A stretch of 64,000 nt of DNA from Nonomuraea jabiensis (GCF_014204795.1 NZ_JACHMB010000001.1:5964501-6028500), one strand, 5' to 3'. Numbered from the stretch's first letter, positions 1 to 7,528 are shown. Numbers and translations are program-made. The notes: generated from the letters alone by a model not told the origin.

Positions 1-1
1 C

Positions 2-424
2 GGAGTCAACGTCCGGGGCACCTTGTTCACGGTGAAGAAGGCGCTGCCGCTGCTCAACGACGGCGCATCGGTGATCCTGAACAGCTCGGTGCGCGCCGGT
101 GACGGTGTCGCGGCGTTCGGCGCGTACGCGGCCTCCAAAGCGGCGATCCGGTCCTTCGCCCGGACCTGGGCCAACGAGCTCAAGGGCCGGAACATCCGGG
201 TCAACGCGATCTCCCCGGGCACCATCGACACTCCTGGACTCGACGGCGTGGTGGCGACGGGGGACGGGTCCGTCACCAAGTCGGATTTCGCCGCAGCGGT
301 CCCACTCGGCCGGATCGGACGCCCGGACGAGATCGCCAATGTGGTGGCTTTCCTCGCTTCCGACCAGGGCAGCTTCTTCCTCGGCGCCAACTTGGTCGTT
401 GACGGAGGCGAAATGCACATCTAA
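2..424 (+). CDS. SDR-family oxidoreductase, C-terminal part
   Basis: This is the C-terminal ~140 residues of a classical short-chain dehydrogenase/reductase; the frame is open to the left edge, so the start lies outside the window. It reads GVNVRGTLFTVKKALPLL, then the catalytic YAASK (YxxxK) motif, the NAISPGTIDTPG loop after the active site, and the usual SDR ending LGANLVVDGGEMHI. The cofactor-binding Rossmann glycines are not in the window. Such enzymes carry out NAD(P)-dependent oxidation or reduction of alcohols or ketones in the cytosol. The substrate cannot be read from the sequence. A convergent dioxygenase gene follows. Confidence 0.9.
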   Translation, partial: GVNVRGTLFTVKKALPLLNDGASVILNSSVRAGDGVAAFGAYAASKAAIRSFARTWANELKGRNIRVNAISPGTIDTPGLDGVVATGDGSVTKSDFAAAVPLGRIGRPDEIANVVAFLASDQGSFFLGANLVVDGGEMHI

Positions 425-519
425 CGGGTGTCGTCGTACGACTTGGCCTTGGACGGCCCGGACGTGCGTATGGCCCTGACCGCGTCATTGAGGTCAGGGC
501 CATACACATGGAGCAGGGG

Positions 520-1422
520 TCAGGCGGCGATCGGGGAGTAGGCGGCCGCGTCGCCCTTCAGCACGACACTGGGCCGCCCGTCCACGCCCACCGGCACGTC
601 ACCGGCGATCGTGACCCGGTGCAGCCGCCTCGGGCGGCCGCCGAAGTCGTGCACCACCCGGTGCTGCGTCGCCCGGTTGTCCCAGATGGCGACGTCGCCG
701 GGCGCCCAGCGCCAGCGCACGGTGTTCTCGACCTCGGTGACGTGCTCCTGGATCAGCCGGATGAGCGAGGCGGACGTGTGCGCCGACAGCCCCACCAGGC
801 GCTTGGCGAAGTCCCCGAGCAGGATCGAGCGCTCGCCGGTCTCCGGGTGCACCCGCACCACGGGGTGCTCGGTCTCGAACACCGTGGAGGCGAACACCTC
901 GGCGCGCTCCCGCGCCCGCTCGGGATCGTCGGAGGCGGCGATGCGGACGTAGTCGTGCTGGTTGGTGTGTACGGCCCGCAGCCGGTCGAGCAGGTCCCGC
1001 AGCTCGGCGGGCAGGTGCTCGTACGCGGACACGGTGTTGGTCCACAGCGTGTCGCCGCCGGCGGCCGGAACGGTGACGGCCCGCAGCACCGACGCCAGCG
1101 GCGGCCGGTCCACGAACGTCACATCCGTGTGCCAGCGGTCCACCTTCTGGCCGTCGCTGTAGTCGAGGTCGAGGACGTGGTCGTTCCCGTCGAGCGAGGG
1201 GACGGTCGGGTGGGCGGCGGTCGGTTCGCCGAGGAGGCGGGCGAAGGCCACCTGGCTCCGCTCGTCGAGGTGGTCCTGCCCGCGGAAGAAGACCACCTTG
1301 TGGCCGAGCAGCGCCAGGCGGATCTCCGCGACGACGTCGGCGGGCAGGTCGCCGCCGAGCCGGACGCCGGAGATCTCCGCGCCTATCCGGCCGGCGACAG
1401 GGGCGATGGACAAGGATGACAT
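520..1422 (-). CDS. TauD/TfdA-family Fe(II)/2-oxoglutarate dioxygenase
   Basis: A 300-residue member of the TauD/TfdA family, the usual length for the family. The iron-binding facial triad is visible as H98-x-D100 (WHTD) and H254 (RATQH). The downstream arginines (GGRPRRLHR) fit 2-oxoglutarate binding. Family members hydroxylate sulfonates such as taurine, releasing sulfite, or other acids. A sulfur role is favoured here because a cysteine-containing leader peptide of the type found before sulfur-assimilation genes overlaps the start (1383-1535). The ATG at 1422 follows an AAGGAAAAATCCC stretch on the minus strand. The exact substrate is not determinable. Confidence 0.9.
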   Translation of the reverse strand: MSSLSIAPVAGRIGAEISGVRLGGDLPADVVAEIRLALLGHKVVFFRGQDHLDERSQVAFARLLGEPTAAHPTVPSLDGNDHVLDLDYSDGQKVDRWHTDVTFVDRPPLASVLRAVTVPAAGGDTLWTNTVSAYEHLPAELRDLLDRLRAVHTNQHDYVRIAASDDPERARERAEVFASTVFETEHPVVRVHPETGERSILLGDFAKRLVGLSAHTSASLIRLIQEHVTEVENTVRWRWAPGDVAIWDNRATQHRVVHDFGGRPRRLHRVTIAGDVPVGVDGRPSVVLKGDAAAYSPIAA

Positions 1423-1535
1423 GGGATTTTTCCTTCCATTAGAGGGTTTGCCTGCGGTCGGAAGGAAGGACAGAGCGCGCTGGCCACGCGGCAGAAGTCC
1501 ACGTGACCCCGGATGGTCAGAGCCGTCGTCGTCAC
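1383..1535 (-). CDS. putative sulfur-responsive leader peptide (uORF)
   Basis: A short ORF starting GTG at 1535 reads MTTTALTIRGHVDFCRVASA then LCPSFRPQ and overlaps the first ~40 nt of the dioxygenase gene in another frame. The block HVDxxRVASALC matches the pattern I know from actinobacterial leader peptides placed before sulfur uptake and cysteine-assimilation genes. The two Cys codons in that block would allow ribosome stalling when cysteine is scarce. An AT-rich stretch at about 1558-1590 is the likely promoter. The peptide's in-frame end at 1383 is longer than usual, so the 3' boundary is uncertain. Confidence 0.6.
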   Translation of the reverse strand: MTTTALTIRGHVDFCRVASALCPSFRPQANPLMEGKIPCHPCPSPLSPAG

Positions 1536-1597
1536 GCCATCAAACGTAGATCGCCCCACCGTTAAAGTCAATTGAATTGGTAGGTAATTAGGGTTTT

Positions 1598-3322
1598 TCA
1601 GGTGCAGGTGACCGAGTACGTCATCGGGCCGGAGGCGACGACGTTGGGCAGCCTGGTCTCCATGTATCCGGTGACGGTCCTGCCCGTGGACTCGTCCACC
1701 GTGAACTCGCGCTCGATGACCTTGGTCAGCGGATCGCCCGGCGGGAAGGCAGCGCTGTCGAGCCAGGCGGCCAGAGTCTCGTCGAAGAACCACTGCGCGT
1801 ACACCGTCTGCTCCATCGGCCCCGACACCGTCACCCTGGCCCGCGCCTTCAGGGTGACCGGGCACTCGCCCCGGTAGTTCGCCGGGGTGACGGAGGCTTC
1901 GGTGACCGAGACCACGCGCGGGTAGGAGCCCGCGGGCGGCTTGCCGCAGTCGACCTCGTAGCCGACCGCCTCGCCGCGCGTGACCCTGTCGTTCGCCGTC
2001 ACCTCCAGCCAGATCTTGCCGGTCTTGCTGATCCACTCGTCCCAGACCCGTTGCGGACGGAGCGTGGCGGCCTGGGTGAAGGTGTGGGTGAACGGCGCGG
2101 TGTAGCTGCCGTCCGCCCAGCGCCACCGGTAGCTGATCGTGAGCGGCAGCGTCGCGGAGGGCGCCGGGGTGACCTGCGAGATGATCGTGTACTGCCTGGA
2201 CGTTCCCGGGCAGGGCTGCGGGTTCCGGCTTTCGACGACCTGGGTTCCGGTGATCGTGACCGCGTCGCCGTCCCGGCAGGCGATCGTGAAGGCGGCCGGC
2301 CGCGTGGCGGTCGCGTTCGGGGTGAGCACGCGCAAGTACGCCGAACCGCCGCCCACCTTCGAAGGGTCCGTCACCGTCCAGGTGTTCTCCAGCACCGTGG
2401 TCAGGTCTCCTCCGAGCACGACCTCGCCGGGGACCGTCGTGCCGTCGCCGCGTACCCACTGATAGGTGACCTTGGCCGGCCTGGTGACCGCGAGATCGAC
2501 GCGGAACACGAACGCGACCGGCCGTCCGCACGGCCCCTCGTACCGCGCGGGCGTCACCCGCGGGTTGGCGGCGGCAGCGACCGGGCCCGGCTCGGGCGGG
2601 TCGGTGCAGGTCACGCGGTAGGTGACCTGGGCGGAGTCCGTCACGCGGCCCCTGGCGTCCAGGACCTCCAGCCGGCGGTGGCCGGAATGACCGGTCAGGA
2701 ACGTACGGCGGGAGCTGACCGCCGTGCTTCGCGCGGTGAGCCACAGCCGCTCGACCGGCTCGGCGCCGCCGTCACTGTCCACCCACCGGTACGCCACCGC
2801 GGCAGGCGTCCTCGACACCGTGATCCGCCCGTCGAACGTCACCGTCCGGCCGGGCGGACGGCACTCTCCCCGGTACGGCGCGGGCGTGGCCAGGGTGACC
2901 CCGACGCGCGCTCTGTCCTCGGAAACGTCCTCCAACCGGAGGGGGTCACACGACACCGTGAAGCGGCTCTTGGCCGAGGTCGCCTTCCGGGGGCTGAGCA
3001 CCTGCAGCGCCTGCCATCCCGACGTGCTCGCCGCGAACATCTGCCGATCCCGTACGACCACCGCCCCGCCCTTGACCTGCGCGGTGCGGATCGGCCCCTT
3101 GGTGCCGTCGCCGCGCAGCCAGCGGTAGCTGATCCTTTTCGCGCCCCGCACCGCGACCTTGGCCGCGAACGCCGTGGTGGCCGGACACGAGCCCGCGTAT
3201 CGGGCGGGTGCGGCCGTCACCCTGCCCACTTTCACCGATGCGGCCGCGGCCTGCGCCGGCGCGGCGGCCAGGCCGCCGGCCAGCACCAGAGCGGCGGCCA
3301 GCGCCGTCCATGCTCTACGCAC
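1598..3322 (-). CDS. secreted protein with about five Ig-like Cys-containing repeats
   Basis: The GTG at 3322 is chosen because a GAGGAGAT ribosome site lies just upstream; the frame remains open to 3427. The 574-residue product has an N-terminal signal peptide (VRRAW, an Ala/Leu-rich core, then APAQAAAAS). It then has about five diverged repeats of ~90-110 residues. Each carries a P-A-x-Y-x-G-x-C motif (for example PARYAGSCP, PARYEGPCG, PANYRGECP) and a Y-R/Q-W core (ISYRWLRGDGT, VTYQWVRGDGT), with a second Cys near the repeat end. This looks like tandem immunoglobulin-like beta domains with one disulfide each. No catalytic motif is seen. It is probably an extracellular binding or wall-associated protein of unknown role. 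Confidence 0.8.
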   Translation of the reverse strand: MRRAWTALAAALVLAGGLAAAPAQAAAASVKVGRVTAAPARYAGSCPATTAFAAKVAVRGAKRISYRWLRGDGTKGPIRTAQVKGGAVVVRDRQMFAASTSGWQALQVLSPRKATSAKSRFTVSCDPLRLEDVSEDRARVGVTLATPAPYRGECRPPGRTVTFDGRITVSRTPAAVAYRWVDSDGGAEPVERLWLTARSTAVSSRRTFLTGHSGHRRLEVLDARGRVTDSAQVTYRVTCTDPPEPGPVAAAANPRVTPARYEGPCGRPVAFVFRVDLAVTRPAKVTYQWVRGDGTTVPGEVVLGGDLTTVLENTWTVTDPSKVGGGSAYLRVLTPNATATRPAAFTIACRDGDAVTITGTQVVESRNPQPCPGTSRQYTIISQVTPAPSATLPLTISYRWRWADGSYTAPFTHTFTQAATLRPQRVWDEWISKTGKIWLEVTANDRVTRGEAVGYEVDCGKPPAGSYPRVVSVTEASVTPANYRGECPVTLKARARVTVSGPMEQTVYAQWFFDETLAAWLDSAAFPPGDPLTKVIEREFTVDESTGRTVTGYMETRLPNVVASGPMTYSVTCT

Positions 3323-3387
3323 CTCGATCTCCTCAATCTCCTCAAGATCGGACTGATCCCGGGAGTTTCGCGGGAGAGGGTTGCGCG

Positions 3388-3431
3388 GGACTTGGGCGAA
3401 AACCTGCGGCCGGACCGGGCGGCCCAAGTCC
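3388..3431. repeat. 10-bp inverted repeat upstream of the secreted protein gene
   Basis: GGACTTGGGC (3388-3397) and GCCCAAGTCC (3422-3431) are perfect inverted repeats about 65 bp before the minus-strand start at 3322. The stretch 3323-3661 otherwise shows no convincing gene. This could be an operator or a leader hairpin; no family can be assigned. Confidence 0.4.
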
Positions 3432-3661
3432 GCCTCAAGTCAGGCGTGGTGGCCGCGCAGCCGATCGAGCGTCGGGCACCTCCCGGTAGCGCGCCCGCCG
3501 GTGCTGCTGGTGAGCTCGCCGCCGGAGACCCGCGGCACGAAGGCGTCGCCGCCAGGTGCTGCTTGATCCTGCGCGCCGGGTCGAGTTCCGGCGACGAGAC
3601 GAGCAGTTTCTCCCCACCCCGGCCACCGGCCTGCGGGCGGGCCTCTGGGATACTCCCGCGC

Positions 3662-4207
3662 ATGACAACAGACGGGGGGCGGCCGGGATTCGCGACGCAC
3701 GGGATCGGGTCCGACCACCCGATGACGTGGACGCTGCGCCGCGCGGAGCCGGGAGACGTCGAGGCGATCGCCGACCTACGCGCGTCGGTCATGCGCCCGG
3801 ACCTGCAGCGGCTGGGCCGCTTCGACGAGCACCGGGTCCGGCAGCGGTTCCGGGACTCCTTCTCCCCGGACCACACGTCGGTCATCGAAACGGACGGCGG
3901 CTTCGCGGGCTGCGTGACGTTCCGCCCGGGCCAGGACGCGTGGTGGCTTGAGCACTTCTACCTCGCCCAGGAACTCCACGGCCGCGGCCTCGGCACGGCC
4001 GTGCTGCGCGAACTGCTGGAGCGGGCCGACGCCGAAGGCGTGACCGTCCGGCTGAACGTCCTGCAGGGGAGCGCCGCGCAACGGCTGTACGAACGCCACG
4101 GGTTCACGGTGGAGACCGAGGACCCGGTCGACGTCTTCATGGTGCGGCGACCCCGATTTTCCGAACGTGTGACGCCTCGGCGGAGAGCGGCGCGCCGTCC
4201 TGGCTGA
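3662..4207 (+). CDS. GNAT-family N-acetyltransferase
   Basis: The product is 181 residues from the ATG at 3662 (an in-frame ATG at 3722 would give 161). The upstream start is supported by a GATACT -10-like hexamer ending 7 nt before it, consistent with a leaderless transcript. GNAT features in order are WTLRRAEPGDVEAIADLR (beta1/alpha1), WWLEHFYLAQELHGRGLGTAVL, containing the acetyl-CoA pyrophosphate loop (R-G-x-G-T), and AAQRLYERHGFTV (the motif B region with the usual Tyr and GF). It acetylates an unknown amine. The C-terminal 24 codons overlap the end of the convergent HxlR gene by 71 bp, so the long tail RVTPRRRAARRPG may be dispensable. Confidence 0.8.
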   Translation: MTTDGGRPGFATHGIGSDHPMTWTLRRAEPGDVEAIADLRASVMRPDLQRLGRFDEHRVRQRFRDSFSPDHTSVIETDGGFAGCVTFRPGQDAWWLEHFYLAQELHGRGLGTAVLRELLERADAEGVTVRLNVLQGSAAQRLYERHGFTVETEDPVDVFMVRRPRFSERVTPRRRAARRPG

Positions 4208-4604
4208 GCGGGCGGAGCTCGGCCAGCTCCCGCCCTTGGCCGTCGACGAGGACGGAGTGCGGCTCGTCCGGGGCGAAGGCGTGGCGCTCGCCCCATTGGC
4301 GGAGGGCGACGACGGCCGTGAAGAGGTCCTGCCCGGCTTCGGTGAGCCGGTACGTGTGTCGCCTGCCGTCGTCGCCGGCGGCGCTCTTGTCGAGGATGCC
4401 GTGCTCGACGAGCTTGCGGAGCCGGTCGGTGAGGATGTTGCGGGCGATCCCCAGCCGCTGAAGGAACTCGGTGAAGGTCGTCGCCCCGTCCATCGCGTCC
4501 CGGATGATCAGCAGGCTCCACCGGTCGCCTATCAGGTCGACCGTCCGTGCGACCGGGCAGGCCGGGTCGGTCCAGGCGCTTCCCGCGGCGAGTGTGACGT
4601 CCAC
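4137..4604 (-). CDS. HxlR-family winged-helix regulator
   Basis: This 155-residue protein has the HxlR/MarR-like core: CPVARTVDLIGDRWSLLIIRD, then FTEFLQRLGIARNILTDRLRKLVEHGIL and RHTYRLTEAG. C17 lies in the usual redox-sensing position near the N-terminus. It is transcribed divergently from the MFS exporter gene at 4691, with two matching operator sites between them, so it most likely represses that exporter and itself. Its 3' end overlaps the convergent acetyltransferase gene. Confidence 0.9.
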   Translation of the reverse strand: MDVTLAAGSAWTDPACPVARTVDLIGDRWSLLIIRDAMDGATTFTEFLQRLGIARNILTDRLRKLVEHGILDKSAAGDDGRRHTYRLTEAGQDLFTAVVALRQWGERHAFAPDEPHSVLVDGQGRELAELRPLSQDGAPLSAEASHVRKIGVAAP

Positions 4605-4622
4605 CGGCCCCCTCCGAGATGA

Positions 4623-4675
4623 GTTGCAATCTGAAACCAGTATGCCCTAGCTTCGGATGAGTTGCATTTTGCAAC
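4623..4675. promoter_or_regulatory. two HxlR-type operators in a divergent promoter
   Basis: A perfect palindrome, GTTGCA-TTT-TGCAAC (4661-4675), and a one-mismatch copy, GTTGCA-ATC-TGAAAC (4623-4637), lie 38 bp apart. Both sit inside a longer direct repeat that begins GATGAGTTGCA. They occupy the short gap between the HxlR gene and the MFS gene and are the obvious binding sites for the regulator. Confidence 0.65.
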
Positions 4676-4690
4676 CTACTGGAGGGCGAT

Positions 4691-5890
4691 ATGTCGTCAG
4701 GGTTGACGGGAAGGCAGCGGGCCGTGCTCGCGCTGGTGTGCGCGGTGGCGGTGTCGGCCATCTACGGCATCCAGCCGGTCCTCGAAGCCGCGGGCCAGGA
4801 TCTCGGGCTGGGGGAAGGAGCGCTGGGCTGGCTGGTCGCCGCCGGTCAGATCGGCTATCTCGCGGGGCTGGTGCTGCTGGTCCCGCTGGGTGACCTGTTC
4901 GACCGCCGCAGGCTCATCACGGTGCACCTGCTGCTCACGGCGGCAGGCGCGGGGGTGACCGCCGCCGCACCCGGCGGTGGCGTCGCGATCGCGGGCCTGG
5001 CCCTGGCCGGACTGTTCGCCGTGGTCGTCCAGATCACGGTGGCCTACGTCGCCGCCGTCTCACCGGCCGGCGAGCGTGGCCGCAACATCGGAGCGGTCAC
5101 CTCGGGCGTGGTCATCGGGATCCTCGGGGTACGGGTGGTCGCGGGCACGCTGGGCGAGCTGGCCGACTGGCGCATGGTCTACCTCGTCATCGCCGGGCTC
5201 TGCGCGATGCTCGCGCTCGCCGCCCGATTCACCCTCGGGGCCGACCTCCGCCGCCCCCGAGCCCGGTACGGGCAGCTGCTGTCGTCGCTGGGTCGTCTGG
5301 CCGTCGGCGACCGGCTCTTCCTCAGCCGGGGACTGGTCGCGTTCTTCCTGTTCGCCTCCTTCGGCACGCTGTGGAGCGGGCTGGCGCTCCCGCTCGGCGA
5401 CGCGCCCTGGTACCTCGGCACCACCGAGATCGGACTGTTCGGACTCGCCGGTCTCACCGGGGCGCTGGGCGCGGCCCGGGCCGGCCGGTGGGCCGACCGG
5501 GGCCTGGCGCCCTCGGTCACCGGCTGGTCGCTGGCCCTGCTCACGGCCTCGTGGCTGCTGATCGCCCAGGCGGGGTCCTCGCTGTGGCTGCTGATCGCCG
5601 GCGTCGTCGTCCTGGACTTCGCCGTGCAGGCCGTTCACGTCAGCAACCAGCACCTGCTCACCGACGCCCGCCCCGACCAGAGCAGCAGCGTCATCGGCGC
5701 CTACATGGCCTGCTACTCCCTCGGCTCCGCGCTCGGTGCGATCACCACCACCTGGGCCTACAGCGCTGCGGGATGGCCGGCCGCCAGTCTGCTCGGCGCG
5801 GCCTACGCCGCACTGGGACTCCTCGTCGCCACCTCGACCCGACGTTTCACCCTCCGGGCGATCGTCGGCTCCGGGAGAAGTGTCACATGA
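4691..5890 (+). CDS. MFS transporter (DHA-like drug/metabolite exporter)
   Basis: This 399-residue protein has about 12 hydrophobic segments. The loop between helices 2 and 3 carries the MFS signature LGDLFDRRRLI (G-D-x-x-x-D-R-R). The start at 4691 follows GGAGGG. It probably exports small molecules by proton antiport. Divergent arrangement with an HxlR repressor is typical of inducible efflux. It ends 155 bp before the first RiPP precursor and so may or may not belong to that cluster. Confidence 0.9.
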   Translation: MSSGLTGRQRAVLALVCAVAVSAIYGIQPVLEAAGQDLGLGEGALGWLVAAGQIGYLAGLVLLVPLGDLFDRRRLITVHLLLTAAGAGVTAAAPGGGVAIAGLALAGLFAVVVQITVAYVAAVSPAGERGRNIGAVTSGVVIGILGVRVVAGTLGELADWRMVYLVIAGLCAMLALAARFTLGADLRRPRARYGQLLSSLGRLAVGDRLFLSRGLVAFFLFASFGTLWSGLALPLGDAPWYLGTTEIGLFGLAGLTGALGAARAGRWADRGLAPSVTGWSLALLTASWLLIAQAGSSLWLLIAGVVVLDFAVQAVHVSNQHLLTDARPDQSSSVIGAYMACYSLGSALGAITTTWAYSAAGWPAASLLGAAYAALGLLVATSTRRFTLRAIVGSGRSVT

Positions 5891-5899
5891 CAGTTGTCA
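5881..5899. promoter_or_regulatory. three TGTCA half-sites phased at 7 bp
   Basis: TGTCA (5881), TGACA (5888) and TGTCA (5895) begin at 7-bp intervals across the end of the MFS gene. The last is part of TTGTCA, a good -35 match. It lies just before the 15-bp repeat at 5909. Together they look like the promoter/operator region for the first precursor peptide gene. Confidence 0.4.
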
Positions 5900-5908
5900 C
5901 AGGGGTTC

Positions 5909-5923
5909 GTGTTAGTTGTTTCT
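5909..5923 (+). repeat. 15-bp repeat GTGTTAGTTGTTTCT, copy 1
   Basis: An exact copy of this AT-rich 15-mer recurs at 7514-7528. Each copy lies 90-125 bp before a precursor peptide ATG (6046 and 7622). The match continues as xxCGGC after two free bases. It is probably a shared binding site or promoter element for cluster-specific control. Confidence 0.6.
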
Positions 5924-5966
5924 ACCGGCGAAAGGCCCGGCGCGCGAGGCTTGACCTGCAACAAGG

Positions 5967-5995
5967 GGCAGCGAGCAGTCCAGATGCCCGCTGCC
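5967..5995 (+). promoter_or_regulatory. 5' leader hairpin with conserved loop, copy 1
   Basis: The arms GGCAGCG (5967-5973) and CGCTGCC (5989-5995) enclose the 15-nt loop AGCAGTCCAGATGCC, 50 nt before the precursor ATG at 6046. A second hairpin with the same arm and loop lengths and 13 of 15 loop bases identical occurs at 7929-7957. Three base pairs of its stem are changed in a compensatory way. This supports a structured RNA, or a DNA site with dyad arms. Confidence 0.6.
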
Positions 5996-6045
5996 ACTCC
6001 CATCGGATCTCGGCTGCGAGCCGAGGCGGAAGGAGAGTGGGCCCG

Positions 6046-6381
6046 ATGGCCGAAAGCCTCTACATTCTCGGTGACGAGGACCGCAAGAAGTTCGCCAGGC
6101 TGATCGCCGCCGCCTGGTCAGAGGAGGACGTGAAGAGCCGTTACGGCCGCGAGCCTCGCCAGATGCTGGCCGAGTACGGCATCGCGTACCCCGAGGGCGT
6201 GGCCACGCCGCCGCTGCCCCCGAAGCCCGCCGGCGAGTTCAGCATCGAGGAGCTCGAGGTCGCGGCCGGCACCGAGGCCCCGGCCGACGGCTGCTTCGGC
6301 TCCGCCAGCTCGGTCAGCTGCTTCACCGGCTGCGTCGCCACCGCCTCCACCTATGGCTGCGCGGGAGCCGCGGAGGCCTGA
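6046..6381 (+). CDS. NHLP-leader RiPP precursor 1 (four-Cys core)
   Basis: A 111-residue precursor from the ATG at 6046, preceded by GGAAGGAGAG. The leader is of the nitrile-hydratase-alpha-like (NHLP) type: YILGDEDRKKFARLIAAAW, then the DP-like EPRQMLAEYGI and a Pro-rich YPEGVATPPLPPKP segment, ending EELEVAAG. The predicted core follows AAG and holds four Cys (DGCF, SSVSCFTGC, STYGCAG) among eight or more Ser/Thr. That suits dehydration plus azole formation by the cluster's LanM-like, YcaO and SagB enzymes. The leader closely matches precursors 4 and 5, which lie 14 kb away. The cleavage site is inferred from the AAG alignment. Confidence 0.9.
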   Translation: MAESLYILGDEDRKKFARLIAAAWSEEDVKSRYGREPRQMLAEYGIAYPEGVATPPLPPKPAGEFSIEELEVAAGTEAPADGCFGSASSVSCFTGCVATASTYGCAGAAEA

Positions 6382-6487
6382 CGGCGCCGCTGGGGCGCGG
6401 CCCGGCCTGTCGCGCGATCCGGCCCGAGGCCGGGCCCGCGGTCCGAACCCGCGGTCCGGCTCGTGGCGCGCCCCACGCCCCTGGCAT

Positions 6488-6518
6488 GGCACCCGGCGGC
6501 CCGCCGCCGCCGGGTGCC
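6488..6518 (+). terminator. strong 12-bp hairpin terminator
   Basis: GGCACCCGGCGG (6488-6499) pairs perfectly with CCGCCGGGTGCC (6507-6518), with no T-run, as often seen in high-GC actinobacteria. It lies 107 bp after precursor 1 and would separate it from the gene at 6715. The rest of 6382-6714 contains no convincing gene. Confidence 0.6.
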
Positions 6519-6679
6519 ACCGTCGCCTCGCCCCCGCAGGGCAGGCAAGCGGCTCCCGACGTCACCCCCGGGGTCGGGATCGCGGGTGACGGTCAGCGGC
6601 GCCGCGGTCAACGGCACCGGATTTGTTCGGTGCGGAAGCCGCAAAAACCCGAAATATGCGAAAAGTCGCCAGTGATGCG

Positions 6680-6714
6680 TTGCCTCTGTCCAGATCGGTT
6701 GTCATGATCCGCTT
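6680..6714 (+). promoter_or_regulatory. leaderless-type promoter
   Basis: TTGCCT (6680-6685) and CATGAT (6703-6708) are spaced 17 bp. The GTG at 6715 lies 7 nt after the -10, where transcription should begin. The upstream flank is unusually AT-rich (around 6620-6660). No ribosome site is seen. Confidence 0.4.
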
Positions 6715-7494
6715 GTGACCCAGACAGGGGCTCCCGGTTCGAGGGTGACGGCTCGCGCGCCACTGGAAGTGCGGCTCGGCCGTGCGGCGATCGTGGCGTT
6801 CGCCATCTACCTGATCTTCCCCACGTTGGCGTACTACATCGAGAATCCCCATCCCTGGCGCATCCCAGGCGTCCTGCTGACGATCGCGGCCCTCGCCCTC
6901 TACATCGCGGCCGGCTGCACCGGCCCGCGCGGACCGTGGCACCGGTGGGCGGTGGGGGTCATGGCGCTCCTGGTCTACCTGCCGCTTCCGTTCCTGGGCG
7001 AGTGGTGGGCCGCGTCGGGCGTGCTCCTCGCCGCGATGGCGCTGGGGATCCTGCCCAGGCCGTACCCCCTGCCGGCGTTCCTGCTGGTGGCCGTCGCCGA
7101 GACGGCCAAGTCGATGCTGCTCGGCGACGATCTCGTGGGAGGGCTGTCCTGGACCCTGTCCGTCTCCGTGGCGGCCATCCCCCTGGCGGGCCTGACGCAT
7201 TTCGCCGAAACGGCGCGGGTCCTCTACGCGACCAGGGCCGAGCTGGCCATGGTCGAGGTGGCGGCGCAGCGCGCGCGGGCGATGGGCGAGCTGGAGGGCA
7301 TCCTCGGCAGCCGGATCGACGCCATCGCCGAGCAGGGCCGCAGGGTCGTCGCCGGCGTGGAGGGCGACGCGGAGAACGTCAAGACAGAGCTGGGCCGCAT
7401 GCTCGACATGGCCCGCGAGGCCCAGAGAGAGATGCGCGACTTCGCGCATCGGGAGCAGGGGCTCCCATCAGGAAATCCTGACTACCAGAAATGA
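6715..7494 (+). CDS. membrane sensor-like protein with dead histidine-kinase stub
   Basis: This 259-residue protein has several hydrophobic segments over residues ~22-165, then a helical segment corresponding to the dimerisation (DHp) region of DesK/NarX-type kinases. Where the cluster kinase at 23088 has RELHDVLGHNL, this protein has GELEGILGSRI (~residues 191-201), so the phospho-accepting His is Glu. No ATP-binding domain follows; the protein ends about 55 residues later. It therefore cannot autophosphorylate. It may dimerise with, or titrate, the cluster's real kinases, or sense membrane-active product. The GTG start is leaderless-like. It sits between precursors 1 and 2. Confidence 0.75.
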   Translation: MTQTGAPGSRVTARAPLEVRLGRAAIVAFAIYLIFPTLAYYIENPHPWRIPGVLLTIAALALYIAAGCTGPRGPWHRWAVGVMALLVYLPLPFLGEWWAASGVLLAAMALGILPRPYPLPAFLLVAVAETAKSMLLGDDLVGGLSWTLSVSVAAIPLAGLTHFAETARVLYATRAELAMVEVAAQRARAMGELEGILGSRIDAIAEQGRRVVAGVEGDAENVKTELGRMLDMAREAQREMRDFAHREQGLPSGNPDYQK

Positions 7495-7513
7495 TGAACA
7501 TCACGATACGTCG

Positions 7514-7528
7514 GTGTTAGTTGTTTCT
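7514..7528 (+). repeat. 15-bp repeat GTGTTAGTTGTTTCT, copy 2
   Basis: This is an exact second copy of the 5909-5923 element, 94 bp before precursor 2 and 20 bp after the sensor-like gene. A small hairpin (GCGGC-TTTT-GCCGC, 7530-7543) follows it immediately. Confidence 0.6.

Noticed and set aside
508..1419. Long plus-strand frame opposite the dioxygenase gene
   Set aside because: It is a GC-driven antisense shadow; the minus strand has clear TauD motifs and a ribosome site.
2051..3600. Long plus-strand frame before the acetyltransferase
   Set aside because: Antisense to the secreted repeat protein; Arg/Gly-rich with no domain. Only its last ~180 codons are real (GNAT).
5900..6045. Cobalamin or SAM riboswitch before precursor 1
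   Set aside because: The GCCACT-like bases and hairpins do not form the known conserved cores; only the shared loop hairpin stands out.
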